Source: Photobacterium aphoticum
GTDB taxonomy: Bacteria > Pseudomonadota > Gammaproteobacteria > Enterobacterales > Vibrionaceae
NCBI RefSeq assembly: GCF_001029435.1
Contig: NZ_LDOV01000022.1
Coordinates: 186,001-250,000, forward strand
Direction: 5' to 3'
DNA: 64,000 nucleotides
Below are positions 44,401-52,429 of this stretch, in pieces. Within the stretch, counting starts at the first letter, position 1, and the number at the start of each line of letters is the position of its first letter. Below the pieces are notes generated by a model that saw only the letters and a list, made by a program, of their open reading frames with translations, was not told the origin of the DNA and searched no databases. The translations under genes and the position numbers were made by a program.

Positions 44401-47400
44401 CATAGGGCAATATAATGTCACGCGCGAGACTGTGTTTACCGTCAGCATCACGCGCAAACACCTGGTAATGACGCGCCTGATGGGTAAAGCCGGTGTCGAC
44501 AAATTGATTGTTAGTTAGCAACTGATCATTCAAGGGCGCACTTTTATGATCCGTTTTTAAGTGCACGTCAAATCCGGCGATGTCGCCGTTTCTAACGACT
44601 TCGCCAGCTTGACCTTGCTTGCCTTCTTGTTTGCCTTTTTGCTTGTCTTTTTGCTGATTTTCTGGCAGACCTTGGAACAGCTGAGCTTTAGACGGATCAA
44701 AATAAGCCGGGTGCTGCCAGCCAATCATCGGGGCGCCGCCATTTTTCTGCCTCACCACCAATTGGTTCACCGGTAATAATGGTGAATCCACCGCTAACGG
44801 CGCTGAAGGCAACGATTCATTCTCAGCGTCATCCAAGGCCGTCACCACATAAACCGCCTCTCCCATTAATGGCGTGCTATCGATAGCCTGCAAACCGGCA
44901 ATGGGCTCGCCGACTCGCGTGGCATCCGTCAGCAAGGTATTAGCCTGCAAAGTACCTGTCTTCGAAATAACGTCATTCCCAGCTAAGCGATACACCTGAT
45001 AACGGGTGCCAACCTCTGGTATTTCCTCTTTAGCCTGTACATCCGCAACATGGGATTGCCATTGCAAATGCACACCATCAATATCCAACGTCGCGGACAG
45101 GTTTGTGGGTCGACTCGGTGCATGACGGTCGCTATCCGCAACAACTTCGTCACTGAAGCCGCTGATCGCTTCTTCTGTCAATGTTCTCGCTTCTTCTGTC
45201 ACAGCGCCTTCTGTTCGAACATCTTTAGCCAATAAGCGACGCACACTGGCAACGGCATACACATAGCGTCCCTCGTCTGCGGTCTCATCGGTATAGTGCA
45301 CAACTTCAGGCGCTCCCTGCGCTTGAGAGGCGTTGGAATCATCCCTCATCACACGGGCAATGCGTTCAAATGCATCCTCGTTGATCTCTCGACGGAATAC
45401 CTCGTAACCTGCGGCGTTGTCTACGGCTGACCACTGCAGCGCAATGTGACCGTCAGGCGCTGACATCGCCGTCAATTGCGCAGGCGCCGATAACGCAGGC
45501 AACGCCGTTTGATAGACTTCAATCTCAGCCGGATGCAAACGCCCACGATGGCGGTTTCCCAAGGTGTCCACGGCTTCATAAATGACATGTAAATAGGCCG
45601 GGTGCTCACGACCAAGATCCGCCGGAAGTGTGACAGATGCTAACCAGCGGGTAGATGATTGCTGTGCTAATGAAGTGATCGGCAACGTTTCCCCAGCAAC
45701 ACCGCGCAAAGCAAATGTCGGCGGCTCGGCCAGTGCTTCATCCAACTCGACAGCAAAACGGATCACCGCAGGGTGTTCAGCCTTGTTTTGGATAATTTGG
45801 GGGGTATAAAAGGTCACCGCTTTCGGCTGTGGCCCAGTGGTATCAATGGTGATCACGTCTTGTCCGGTGGCCACGTATGTCCCACGATTCCCCACCCGGT
45901 CACGGGCTGAAAACACCCATTGTGCCTGACCGGAATGATAATCCGCCGGGATCGTCAACTCTCCCACAAACGCTGTCGACCCGTCCTTCGATTGAGATGT
46001 CGGGACAGGCGTTAACGTCACCCCTAATGGCGTTTTGCCTTTCGCCTGCAAAGCTAAATACGGTAGTGACGGAACTGGTTCATCCAGTTCCAATGTGATC
46101 TGAACCGTCTCTTCACCCAGCACAGCAGCAGCATCAGTATCAGCAACGGTAGAAAGCGCATTAACGCGCGGTTCTGATGAATGCGCGGCGACGGTCAACG
46201 AAGAGTTGGCATCAACCCAAATGGCACGCGCAGTGGGTTTTGTTCGGTCTGATTCAGCGGAAGCCTGAGTAGATGCCTCTCCGCGCAACCCATCTTCCGA
46301 CACCGCTTCAACACGATAATAATAATGACCATCAAGCGCCGGTAAATCCTCATAACGCGGCTGCCTGATCGGATAGATATTGAGTCTTTCTCCCGCTTCG
46401 GCCGTCAAAAATGGGCTATCACTGCGGTACACATTGTAGGTAATCGTTTTACGACTACTATCCGGCTGCCAATGTAAGGCAATATGCCCTTGGGGTTGCG
46501 CTGTTGCCACCAGACCTGATAGCTGCGCAGGGATATTGGGATTTAACACAATACCGAACGACTCAGACGCCTCACTGATCCCCGCCCGATTTTTCGCTAC
46601 TGCTGACAAGGTATTCAAGCCCTCGGTCAGCGATGCCGTAATGGTTACCTGCCCCTTTTCATCCACGGTCTGCCAAGCCAATGGCTCACCGTTGACCACC
46701 AGCTGCACGTGTTGACCGACTTTGGCAGACACCACAACCGGATACTGCGCATGGCGGGTATATACCCTTTTAGAAGAGAGAGCCGCCTCTGAGGGATCGC
46801 TGTCTTCTTCAACAAAAACATCAGAAATTGTCGGCGCATCAGGCACGCTTTTCAGCAGATGGATGGGATAAGACACTGTGGTTTCATTGTCGCGGCTATC
46901 TCGGGCAACCACGTGCAAGGTGTATTCGCCATCATCACGATGATCGATGAGAAACGGACGTTCAAACCCCGTTTTGGCATTGAATTCATCACCTAAGGGT
47001 TGCTTATGTGATGGCTTTGCCTGCGGCGTATTGGCATTTGATGCACTCAGGTAATAACTAACGGCAGAGACACCGCTGGGATCATTCACACTCGTGGTCA
47101 GAACTCCATCCACGACCACATTATTTTCAAGGTTCGATAAAGGGATGCCGTCTAATAACACATCCGCAATCACCGGCCCTTGCCGATCTTGCTCCGGCAT
47201 GACCTGTACACTTCGAACGATGTCCGTTTCTAACCCTGCTGTATTCACCACACTGACCGCCACATAATACGTCCGGCCATTTTCCAAACCATTCAGTACG
47301 GCTTCACGAGTATTTTTATCCAAGGTAAATCGAGGGACTAATCCACGCACCGAATCAAACGGTGCGTCAGACACATACACCTTATATGCAGACACAAGCT

Positions 47401-47905
47401 GATACGGCCTGGCTGGCTGCCAACGCAATTTGGCTTGTCGATCCAAGCCTATCGCTGTCACGCTATTCAGGTTCGCTAATAATGAAACGGTCGATACATT
47501 CACCGCTTCCCCTTCATTACCCAACGCATTCACTGGCGAAACGGCAATATCGTAACGGGAACTCGGTAACACAGGCGAAAAAGTAAATGCATGGACATCA
47601 CGCGACAACGCTATCGGTGCTTGCTGATTAATCCTGACATGATAGCCCGCCAGATCAGTCATCGCTGAGCTAGCCGGTTTTTGCCATACCACGGTTAATT
47701 TATTGACATCCACATGAGCAATTTTGAGCCCTTGTACCGGTTCGGGCAGCACATTGTTGGGATGAAAGACAGACTGTGAGCGTTTTGTCATACCACGGTT
47801 AGCAGGTTCCAGTGGCGTATCCGCATGCGCACCTTGCACAGACGCCACACCTTGAACACTGAACAAACTGCCAACGGCAAACAAGATACAGACGGGGTTT
47901 CGCAT
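41462..47905 (-). CDS. Giant exported fibronectin type III protein, first gene of the cluster
   Basis: This 2147-residue protein has a signal peptide (ILFAVGSLFSVQGVASVQGA). FN3 domains are recognisable near residues 55-140, 150-235, 455-545, 800-900 and 930-1030, each with the W-P/YxV pattern (for example LTVVWQKPASSAMTDLAGYH). Ig-like bacterial domains lie between. A carboxypeptidase-regulatory-like domain follows near 1450-1530 (ITLQGEVRDSLTHQRVPHAM), then CARDB/NPCBM-like segments, then a repetitive SA- and W-rich linker and a cysteine-containing tail. No enzymatic motif is visible. It lies at the head of the operon and is coupled to the RHS gene. Adhesion or scaffold function is inferred from architecture. 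Confidence 0.85.
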   Translation of the reverse strand: MRNPVCILFAVGSLFSVQGVASVQGAHADTPLEPANRGMTKRSQSVFHPNNVLPEPVQGLKIAHVDVNKLTVVWQKPASSAMTDLAGYHVRINQQAPIALSRDVHAFTFSPVLPSSRYDIAVSPVNALGNEGEAVNVSTVSLLANLNSVTAIGLDRQAKLRWQPARPYQLVSAYKVYVSDAPFDSVRGLVPRFTLDKNTREAVLNGLENGRTYYVAVSVVNTAGLETDIVRSVQVMPEQDRQGPVIADVLLDGIPLSNLENNVVVDGVLTTSVNDPSGVSAVSYYLSASNANTPQAKPSHKQPLGDEFNAKTGFERPFLIDHRDDGEYTLHVVARDSRDNETTVSYPIHLLKSVPDAPTISDVFVEEDSDPSEAALSSKRVYTRHAQYPVVVSAKVGQHVQLVVNGEPLAWQTVDEKGQVTITASLTEGLNTLSAVAKNRAGISEASESFGIVLNPNIPAQLSGLVATAQPQGHIALHWQPDSSRKTITYNVYRSDSPFLTAEAGERLNIYPIRQPRYEDLPALDGHYYYRVEAVSEDGLRGEASTQASAESDRTKPTARAIWVDANSSLTVAAHSSEPRVNALSTVADTDAAAVLGEETVQITLELDEPVPSLPYLALQAKGKTPLGVTLTPVPTSQSKDGSTAFVGELTIPADYHSGQAQWVFSARDRVGNRGTYVATGQDVITIDTTGPQPKAVTFYTPQIIQNKAEHPAVIRFAVELDEALAEPPTFALRGVAGETLPITSLAQQSSTRWLASVTLPADLGREHPAYLHVIYEAVDTLGNRHRGRLHPAEIEVYQTALPALSAPAQLTAMSAPDGHIALQWSAVDNAAGYEVFRREINEDAFERIARVMRDDSNASQAQGAPEVVHYTDETADEGRYVYAVASVRRLLAKDVRTEGAVTEEARTLTEEAISGFSDEVVADSDRHAPSRPTNLSATLDIDGVHLQWQSHVADVQAKEEIPEVGTRYQVYRLAGNDVISKTGTLQANTLLTDATRVGEPIAGLQAIDSTPLMGEAVYVVTALDDAENESLPSAPLAVDSPLLPVNQLVVRQKNGGAPMIGWQHPAYFDPSKAQLFQGLPENQQKDKQKGKQEGKQGQAGEVVRNGDIAGFDVHLKTDHKSAPLNDQLLTNNQFVDTGFTHQARHYQVFARDADGKHSLARDIILPYVSVQLAEAANNHGVNDRVSDSQATRQRLQRGVMNALAFDIQSDTPIDDAQLSLSIAGKTYLSDVFDVKAQQDMHGPYSTRIQMAVVGEADWQANEMITTSLMTSQSDSKKANRIEIQHTFEQAVTDNRYVVTLDSKNTVRGEVGQVRLQLENRSALPISVDLGAEHQSAVQFQIKDADGNVYGIVSGEALRDAVVHHTGVSSDLNHKTANDKTLNEKGLLTIAPHSTYTSPWLDMPIPGNVPDTVFLHVDVVQLTYRPTDGMHPMPMRSAATDLATSDAKHASSVLRGMSHRQLISTVRPAYYADLQTVTPAIAYSDQAITLQGEVRDSLTHQRVPHAMLDLVLDVAGFEKTVTIASDLNGMFRYQYQPTEQESGQYRFSLIHPSSTDRPDQGGFTINRLHTDVSAVNVVTPRDENADITLKVRNPQQLDYPDVYWDVEGGLPEGVTLTVPNPRDIAGHSETVLPVTFHANTQSAAQGEVILQLKSSLSGHQPLASVIVDYRLGEAYPALSYHPAQIETGVTMSGQVSETVHLENHGHAIMQNVNLQLLAQDNSPASSWITLKGASALGDIAPGERVGVSVTLSPQGQLRPRVYHYKLRVTSNNAPARDIPIIALVSEQSTGGLQFKVDNLYSGSLDAQGKIVRGKAGALVRFQHKAIPSIHYDAMTDEAGEIYLPDMEKGAYHYLVSAPHHDDLSGEIQIAPSIVRNLEVFLNYQTAESHSAQGWTAHGWAAQRWASHDWTALNGEVNGALNGEMNALHSSLSASASASASGSAATIVSDVPAAVVTLSPSVITLPTMMAGDVVYGELTLTNHGLLPAESLALVLPPSDEYFAVSFLPSAIPASLAPKAQVRIPYRVVSLQTRSSQQAPELAPQSTRSVSAPNAQCATYARCTLGEYRYTSTLSTTRQAQARACFIEPVSDTHCVMEETDYQASPESSPPIPVPPFNNPFGWYGYGFSLGNDNGSGTLTSQDQDKSAG
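42087..42110. repeat. GAAGCA hexamer repeat (4 units)
   Basis: Four perfect GAAGCA units encode the Ser-Ala run SASASASASG on the minus strand. The repeat stays in frame and adjoins two other short tandem repeats. Confidence 0.85.
42131..42237. repeat. Adjacent 12-bp and 15-bp tandem repeats
   Basis: Four 12-bp units (ATTCATCTCTCC type) encode NGEV/NGAL/NGEM. They are followed directly by four 15-bp units (CCCATCTTTGTGCAG type) encoding AQGWT-AHGWA-AQRWA-SHDWT. All units are multiples of three bases, so copy-number changes would lengthen the linker without breaking the gene. Confidence 0.8.
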
Positions 47906-48248
47906 TCACTCACGTTCCATTTAGCTATACAGAGACACCTCTATAATACAGGGAAAACGCAAGAATGATTCTTCAATATCAGACACTTAGATGCATGACG
48001 AAAGATTGAAAAAATTGACAAAACGCTTACATAGTTCGCGCGATCCACTTCACGAAAGCACCCGTTTCTCACGTGATCTGTATCGCGCATAAGCCGAATC
48101 TCAAGACTCAGAGAAGTGTGTTGCATTGAAGATAGACGGCTAGATCACCGTCAGAATTACGGCATCTGCGCATTTCACTGCTAATCTTTCAACAAGCGCA
48201 AATAAATTGCATCTGTATCAACAACCTGATGATTGATTGCCATTTTCT
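47906..48248. other. Divergent control region, secreted cluster / mltD-like gene
   Basis: This 343-bp region must hold the promoter for the whole leftward cluster and that of the transglycosylase. I see AT-rich tracts and the TTGACAAAACG stretch near 48015, but no confident -10/-35 pair or operator. A 61-codon minus-strand open frame here has no ribosome site and is not called. Confidence 0.4.
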
Positions 48249-49499
48249 ATGATCGTGCCTTATGTTTTTTTAGCCAGTGTCGTTATATTTATTGCAGGAT
48301 GCCAGAACATCTCGCCCAATATGGAAGAGGCTCATGTACTCCAACCTCCCGTCCATTCACGCACCGATGCACTGTCCTCATCCCTGCCCGACAAATGGTC
48401 CGTCGCGACCATCAATCACCGCTGCCCCATTTCCAGCGAGCAATTCAAGGGGCGCTATATTGCCACGGGCAACCATGAAACCTTGCAGACTCATACCAGC
48501 CATGCAACGGTCTTGCCCCCATTGCTCAATACTGAACCGCCGGAGTTATGGGATGAACTGAGTGCACAATTTTCGATGCACGTTCCTAACAACCGCCGAA
48601 TTCGTCAACACAAACGGTGGTTTATTAACAACCCTTATCACATTGAAGTCGTTACAGCCCGTGCCGAACCTTTTCTCTATTACCTTTATGAACAGGTAAA
48701 AGCGCGCAACCTCCCCATTGAATTAACCTTGCTGCCCTTTGTAGAAAGCAGCTTTGACCAATTTGCCCATTCCCACAAAGGCGCGGCCGGGTTATGGCAA
48801 ATCACCGCCCCCACCGGCAAAACCTTCGGGCTCACCATTGTGCCTGGGTACGATGGCCGACGGGATATTGTGGCCTCGACACAAGCGGCATTAGATCTGT
48901 TGGAATATTTATATGAAAGATTTGACCACAATTGGCTCCATGCGATTGCGGCCTACAACACAGGTGGGGCCAGAGTGCGCAATGCCATTAAACAAAATCG
49001 TGCAATGGGAAAATCAACCGATTTCTGGGCGTTAAAATTACCCCGTGAAACCCGTCACTATGTGCCGAAATTATTAGCCATGGCAGAATTGGTGAAACAA
49101 AGAGAGAAGTATGATCTGCATTTTGCCAGTATTAAGGCGCAACCTCAGGTGGAAGAAGTGGTGATTCAGGAGCGTATTCGCTTAAAACATTTGGCGGGTT
49201 ATGCGGGAATGTCCAGCAAAACACTGTATCAGTTAAATCCCGGTTATACCGGTGGATACACGATGAAGAAAACCGAGAACAAAATATTGCTCCCGGTCAC
49301 ACATCGAACGAAATTTTATGAAAATGAGAAATCTAAACGTGTCACTAAATACCGTTTTATGGTGTATGACATTCAAGCCGGGGATTCACTCAATCAACTT
49401 GCCAGTCTCAATGACACCTCTGTGGATGTCATTAAGCAGGTGAATTACCTGTCCCACTCCTACATCTTTGCCGGGCAGAAAATTCTTATCCCAGAGTGA
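48249..49499 (+). CDS. Membrane-bound lytic murein transglycosylase D-like lipoprotein
   Basis: This is a lytic transglycosylase that cleaves the glycan strand with formation of 1,6-anhydromuramic acid. The lipobox is FIAGC with lipidated C18. The SLT domain spans about residues 100-290, with the catalytic Glu in LLPFVESSFDQFAHS and the family motifs GAAGLWQITAPTG and AIAAYNTGGARV. A LysM domain ends the protein (YDIQAGDSLNQLASLNDTSV to FAGQKILIP), with a degenerate one before it. At 416 residues it is somewhat shorter than E. coli MltD. The ATG is chosen because it opens a clean lipoprotein signal, though the ribosome site is weak. Its place beside the secreted cluster suggests a possible local role in opening the wall. 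Confidence 0.88.
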   Translation: MIVPYVFLASVVIFIAGCQNISPNMEEAHVLQPPVHSRTDALSSSLPDKWSVATINHRCPISSEQFKGRYIATGNHETLQTHTSHATVLPPLLNTEPPELWDELSAQFSMHVPNNRRIRQHKRWFINNPYHIEVVTARAEPFLYYLYEQVKARNLPIELTLLPFVESSFDQFAHSHKGAAGLWQITAPTGKTFGLTIVPGYDGRRDIVASTQAALDLLEYLYERFDHNWLHAIAAYNTGGARVRNAIKQNRAMGKSTDFWALKLPRETRHYVPKLLAMAELVKQREKYDLHFASIKAQPQVEEVVIQERIRLKHLAGYAGMSSKTLYQLNPGYTGGYTMKKTENKILLPVTHRTKFYENEKSKRVTKYRFMVYDIQAGDSLNQLASLNDTSVDVIKQVNYLSHSYIFAGQKILIPE

Positions 49500-49500
49500 G

Positions 49501-49839
49501 TTATTCACTCTCTGGCGTGAAAAATGCCTCTTGGGTGAAAGGTTGTGATGATGGCTGAGAGTCTTGCTTAGCCTCTATCGATAAGGCGTTCATAGCTTGC
49601 TTTTCTAACGAGGATAATACAACGAGATCTGAATCATTGTGAGACAACGATAACCCGACCAAAATACCTGATAAGAGACACACGGGCGCAATTAAGCTGC
49701 GGATCACCATAATACATGACATTGCCGCCACCGAAATAAGTGTGGCCAAATAGATGTTGCCATCCATGTCTGAATAAAAGGCGACGTACAGGGCCACCAT
49801 TTGCAATGCGACCCCAAACATTAATAAAAGTAACTTCAT
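49501..49839 (-). CDS. Small inner-membrane protein of unknown function, 112 aa
   Basis: I do not recognise this protein. It has three hydrophobic segments: LLLLMFGVALQMVALYVAF, then IYLATLISVAAMSCIMVI and LIAPVCLLSGILVGLSL. A polar, Gln/Ser-rich C-terminal tail ends FFTPESE. The start at MKLLLLMFG fits AGGGG eight bases upstream better than the GTG and ATG just before it. It is convergent with the transglycosylase, leaving one base between them. Confidence 0.7.
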   Translation of the reverse strand: MKLLLLMFGVALQMVALYVAFYSDMDGNIYLATLISVAAMSCIMVIRSLIAPVCLLSGILVGLSLSHNDSDLVVLSSLEKQAMNALSIEAKQDSQPSSQPFTQEAFFTPESE

Positions 49840-50128
49840 TCCCATCACCCCTGAATAGCTTTTCTTTTAGTATAGGAAAAATATCTTAAGAACTTAGATA
49901 TCTCTCATTTATCCCTAGCCTATGAATCGTACCTTCAGGGGGGCAGTATTCAATGTATGCCTTCCTTTTCTGCCGTGTGTGCTGGTAATCAAACGCGATA
50001 TTTTCATAAATAACATGAAAAAAAAGGATACCATCACATTTTTAGTGTCCGAATTATGAGAAATTTGAACTACAATTTAAATTAAGAAATTAATCTTACT
50101 TTCATCATACTGTCACATAAGGACGCCT

Positions 50129-50230
50129 ATGCAGCATCAAGAAATGATCAATCCAACTCATACAGGTATCATCACACGCACCGCTTTAGTCGGTTTTGTC
50201 TTCATGCTCTTTGGTCTTGGTTTCATGTAA
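50129..50230 (+). CDS. 33-residue single-pass membrane protein
   Basis: The sequence is MQHQEMINPTHTGIITRTA then LVGFVFMLFGLGFM: a polar start, an arginine and one hydrophobic helix running to the end. AAGGA lies six bases before the ATG, and a strong terminator follows about 85 bases later. This makes a complete small transcription unit. It resembles many tiny regulatory membrane proteins in build, but I do not recognise its family. Confidence 0.6.
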   Translation: MQHQEMINPTHTGIITRTALVGFVFMLFGLGFM

Positions 50231-50314
50231 CACGCCACTCCGTGTTAATGCGATCAAGAGAAGAGGCAGATAACAAGAGTCTATCCACGTGTTCTGTTTA
50301 TCTCTTATCCAAAC

Positions 50315-50348
50315 GTAAAAAAGGCATGAATCTATCATGCCTTTTTTG
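50315..50348. terminator. Bidirectional terminator, small membrane gene / sensor kinase
   Basis: AAAAAAGGCATGA and TCATGCCTTTTTT form a 13-bp stem with A and T tracts on both sides. It ends both the 33-residue gene and the convergent kinase gene. Confidence 0.9.
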
Positions 50349-50383
50349 TGTCTATTTCATGGTCGCTATTCGCCGTATTACCG

Positions 50384-52426
50384 CTAGCAAATACTTTCCA
50401 ACTCTAACGTCAACTTGCTGCCCGATGTGGCTTTTTCTGGTAAGAAAATCGTGAACGTTGCGCCGTGTCCTTGTGTCGACGTGACCGTGATTTCACCACC
50501 AATACCGGTAATGATCCCCTGACTCACTGACAACCCCAGACCAGTGCCGCTGCGGCGCGTGGTAAAGAACGGGTCAAAAATACGTTGCATGTTCTCAGCA
50601 GGAATACCGCAACCGTGGTCAGCTATAATCACTTTCGCCCCTATCGGCTGATCGTTTTCATCCAGCCAGTCTTCGGTTTTCACCTCCAGCACACCGGCAT
50701 CATCCATGGCGTGTACACCGTTCATCTGTAAATTCACCAGCACCTGCAAGAGCTGGTGACGATTCACTTCCACACAACAACGCGCATTGAGTTCAGCGTG
50801 AATTTCCACGTCCATTTTCTTGGTACCGGTACGCACCAACGTCAGACTCTCTTCCACCAGCGGATTCAAATGCTGCCAGGTGACTTCATCCTGCACGCCG
50901 CCCTGACGACTGTACTGCAACAAACTGCGCGTAATATTACGGATACGATCAATTTGCTCATGAATCGCATCTAACTCTTCGCGCACGCGTTCGGTTTCAG
51001 CACCCAGCTCAAACTGCAACAGTTCCACGTTTCCGAGAATCACAGCAGTTGGGTTATTGATTTCATGGGCAATGCCCGCCGTCAACTCCCCTAATGCGGC
51101 CAGCTTTTCACTGCTGACCAACTTAGTCCGCGCCTGATTCAACAATTTAATGTGCTGTTCCAGTTCATGGGTTTTCTCATGCAGGCTTTGGGTACGATCA
51201 TTGACCTTGTCTTCCAGCTCTAACGCCGCTTGTTTGATCGCTTCATTGCGCTGATGCAGCTGATCCAACATAGTGTCGAATTGGCGTCCCAAAATTTGCA
51301 ACTCATGCCCATCGGTTAAGTTCATGCAGCCGATACGGCGATCTAACCCGAGTTGCACTGCCGAAACGACTTGGTGCATTTTTTCAATCGGGCGGAACAG
51401 ATCACGGGCGCCACGATACACAATTACACCAGAAAGCAGCAAGACCGCGACAATACCAAAGCCTAACTCAACAATATTGGTCAGGTAGATTTTGATCATC
51501 GGCCATTCAAGGTAACCGGTATAAAGCATACCAATGATGTCACCTTCTTTGTTTTTCAATGGTTCATAGGCCGACACATACCAATCATCGTACACAAAGG
51601 CACGATCCACCCAGTGCTCACCGCGTACTAAGACTGCATCGTGTACATCTTTCGACACACGGGTACCGATCGCACGACCATTAAGACGCTTACTGTCCAA
51701 TGGTACGTTCGTACTGACACGAATATCGTCCATAAACAGTGTCACAGTACCGATGCTGCCTTCCGGTAAGGTATCTGACGCGTACACCAAATCACGAATA
51801 CGATCGACCAATGAGGTGCTGTTGTTCAACAGCATACCGCCATCAACAATCCACTGCAGCTGCCCTTCTTTATTGAAAATCGGGATCAAACTCCGGCTGA
51901 CTAATCCACGCGACATTACCCCTTGCTCGTTAAGCAATGGAATTTGCGCCATCGCCGGCAAGTCAGGGTTCAATTGATAGAGTTGATACGCTTCTAACGT
52001 CTGGAAAAAGGTCTGCTCTTTGCCTGCCATCAACAATTGGCGATTTTCTTTGGAGAACTCCCCCAACGCCGATGCCGGATGGATCACCACAAAATCGAGA
52101 TCGTAATGGCCGGTTTGCTTTTTCACCCAGTCAATCAGATCATTTTCATGCTTACGCATAATATGCTGAAAATCATACGACTCCGTCAGCGCCGTCAACC
52201 GCATGCGCTGCTCTTTTTGCAGCAGCTCCATACTGTGATGCGCCACGGCCAAGTCGGCACGCACGTTCATCAATGCGCTTTGCCAGGTGTACATCACCGT
52301 CCAATACATGGTCAGCGCAATCAACGCTAACAGAGTAATGATGATCGGTGTCGACGTCAGCATCAGCAGGCGGTAACGCACCATGGTACGAAAACGCCGG
52401 ATCCACATCGCGATAAACTGTTTCAC
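50384..52426 (-). CDS. Sensor histidine kinase (Cache-HAMP-HisKA) partner of the sigma-54 activator
   Basis: This 680-residue inner-membrane kinase has membrane helices at about 20-45 and 312-338. They enclose a periplasmic Cache-type sensor (Cache3/Cache2 fusion-like; RAFVYDDWYVSAYEPLKN is typical). HAMP (about 335-390), a coiled coil, HisKA with phosphorylated His454 in GELTAGIAHEINNPTA, and the HATPase N/G boxes (VIADHGCGIP, GTGLGLSVSQG) follow. It starts 3 bases after the response regulator stop, so the two form an operon. The signal is not visible; formate, molybdate or tungstate are suggested only by the neighbouring genes. Confidence 0.92.
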   Translation of the reverse strand: MKQFIAMWIRRFRTMVRYRLLMLTSTPIIITLLALIALTMYWTVMYTWQSALMNVRADLAVAHHSMELLQKEQRMRLTALTESYDFQHIMRKHENDLIDWVKKQTGHYDLDFVVIHPASALGEFSKENRQLLMAGKEQTFFQTLEAYQLYQLNPDLPAMAQIPLLNEQGVMSRGLVSRSLIPIFNKEGQLQWIVDGGMLLNNSTSLVDRIRDLVYASDTLPEGSIGTVTLFMDDIRVSTNVPLDSKRLNGRAIGTRVSKDVHDAVLVRGEHWVDRAFVYDDWYVSAYEPLKNKEGDIIGMLYTGYLEWPMIKIYLTNIVELGFGIVAVLLLSGVIVYRGARDLFRPIEKMHQVVSAVQLGLDRRIGCMNLTDGHELQILGRQFDTMLDQLHQRNEAIKQAALELEDKVNDRTQSLHEKTHELEQHIKLLNQARTKLVSSEKLAALGELTAGIAHEINNPTAVILGNVELLQFELGAETERVREELDAIHEQIDRIRNITRSLLQYSRQGGVQDEVTWQHLNPLVEESLTLVRTGTKKMDVEIHAELNARCCVEVNRHQLLQVLVNLQMNGVHAMDDAGVLEVKTEDWLDENDQPIGAKVIIADHGCGIPAENMQRIFDPFFTTRRSGTGLGLSVSQGIITGIGGEITVTSTQGHGATFTIFLPEKATSGSKLTLELESIC

Positions 52427-52429
52427 GGT

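Noticed and set aside
47941-48126. A 61-codon frame just upstream of the FN3 giant gene
   Set aside because: There is no ribosome-binding site, and it lies in the expected promoter region of the cluster.
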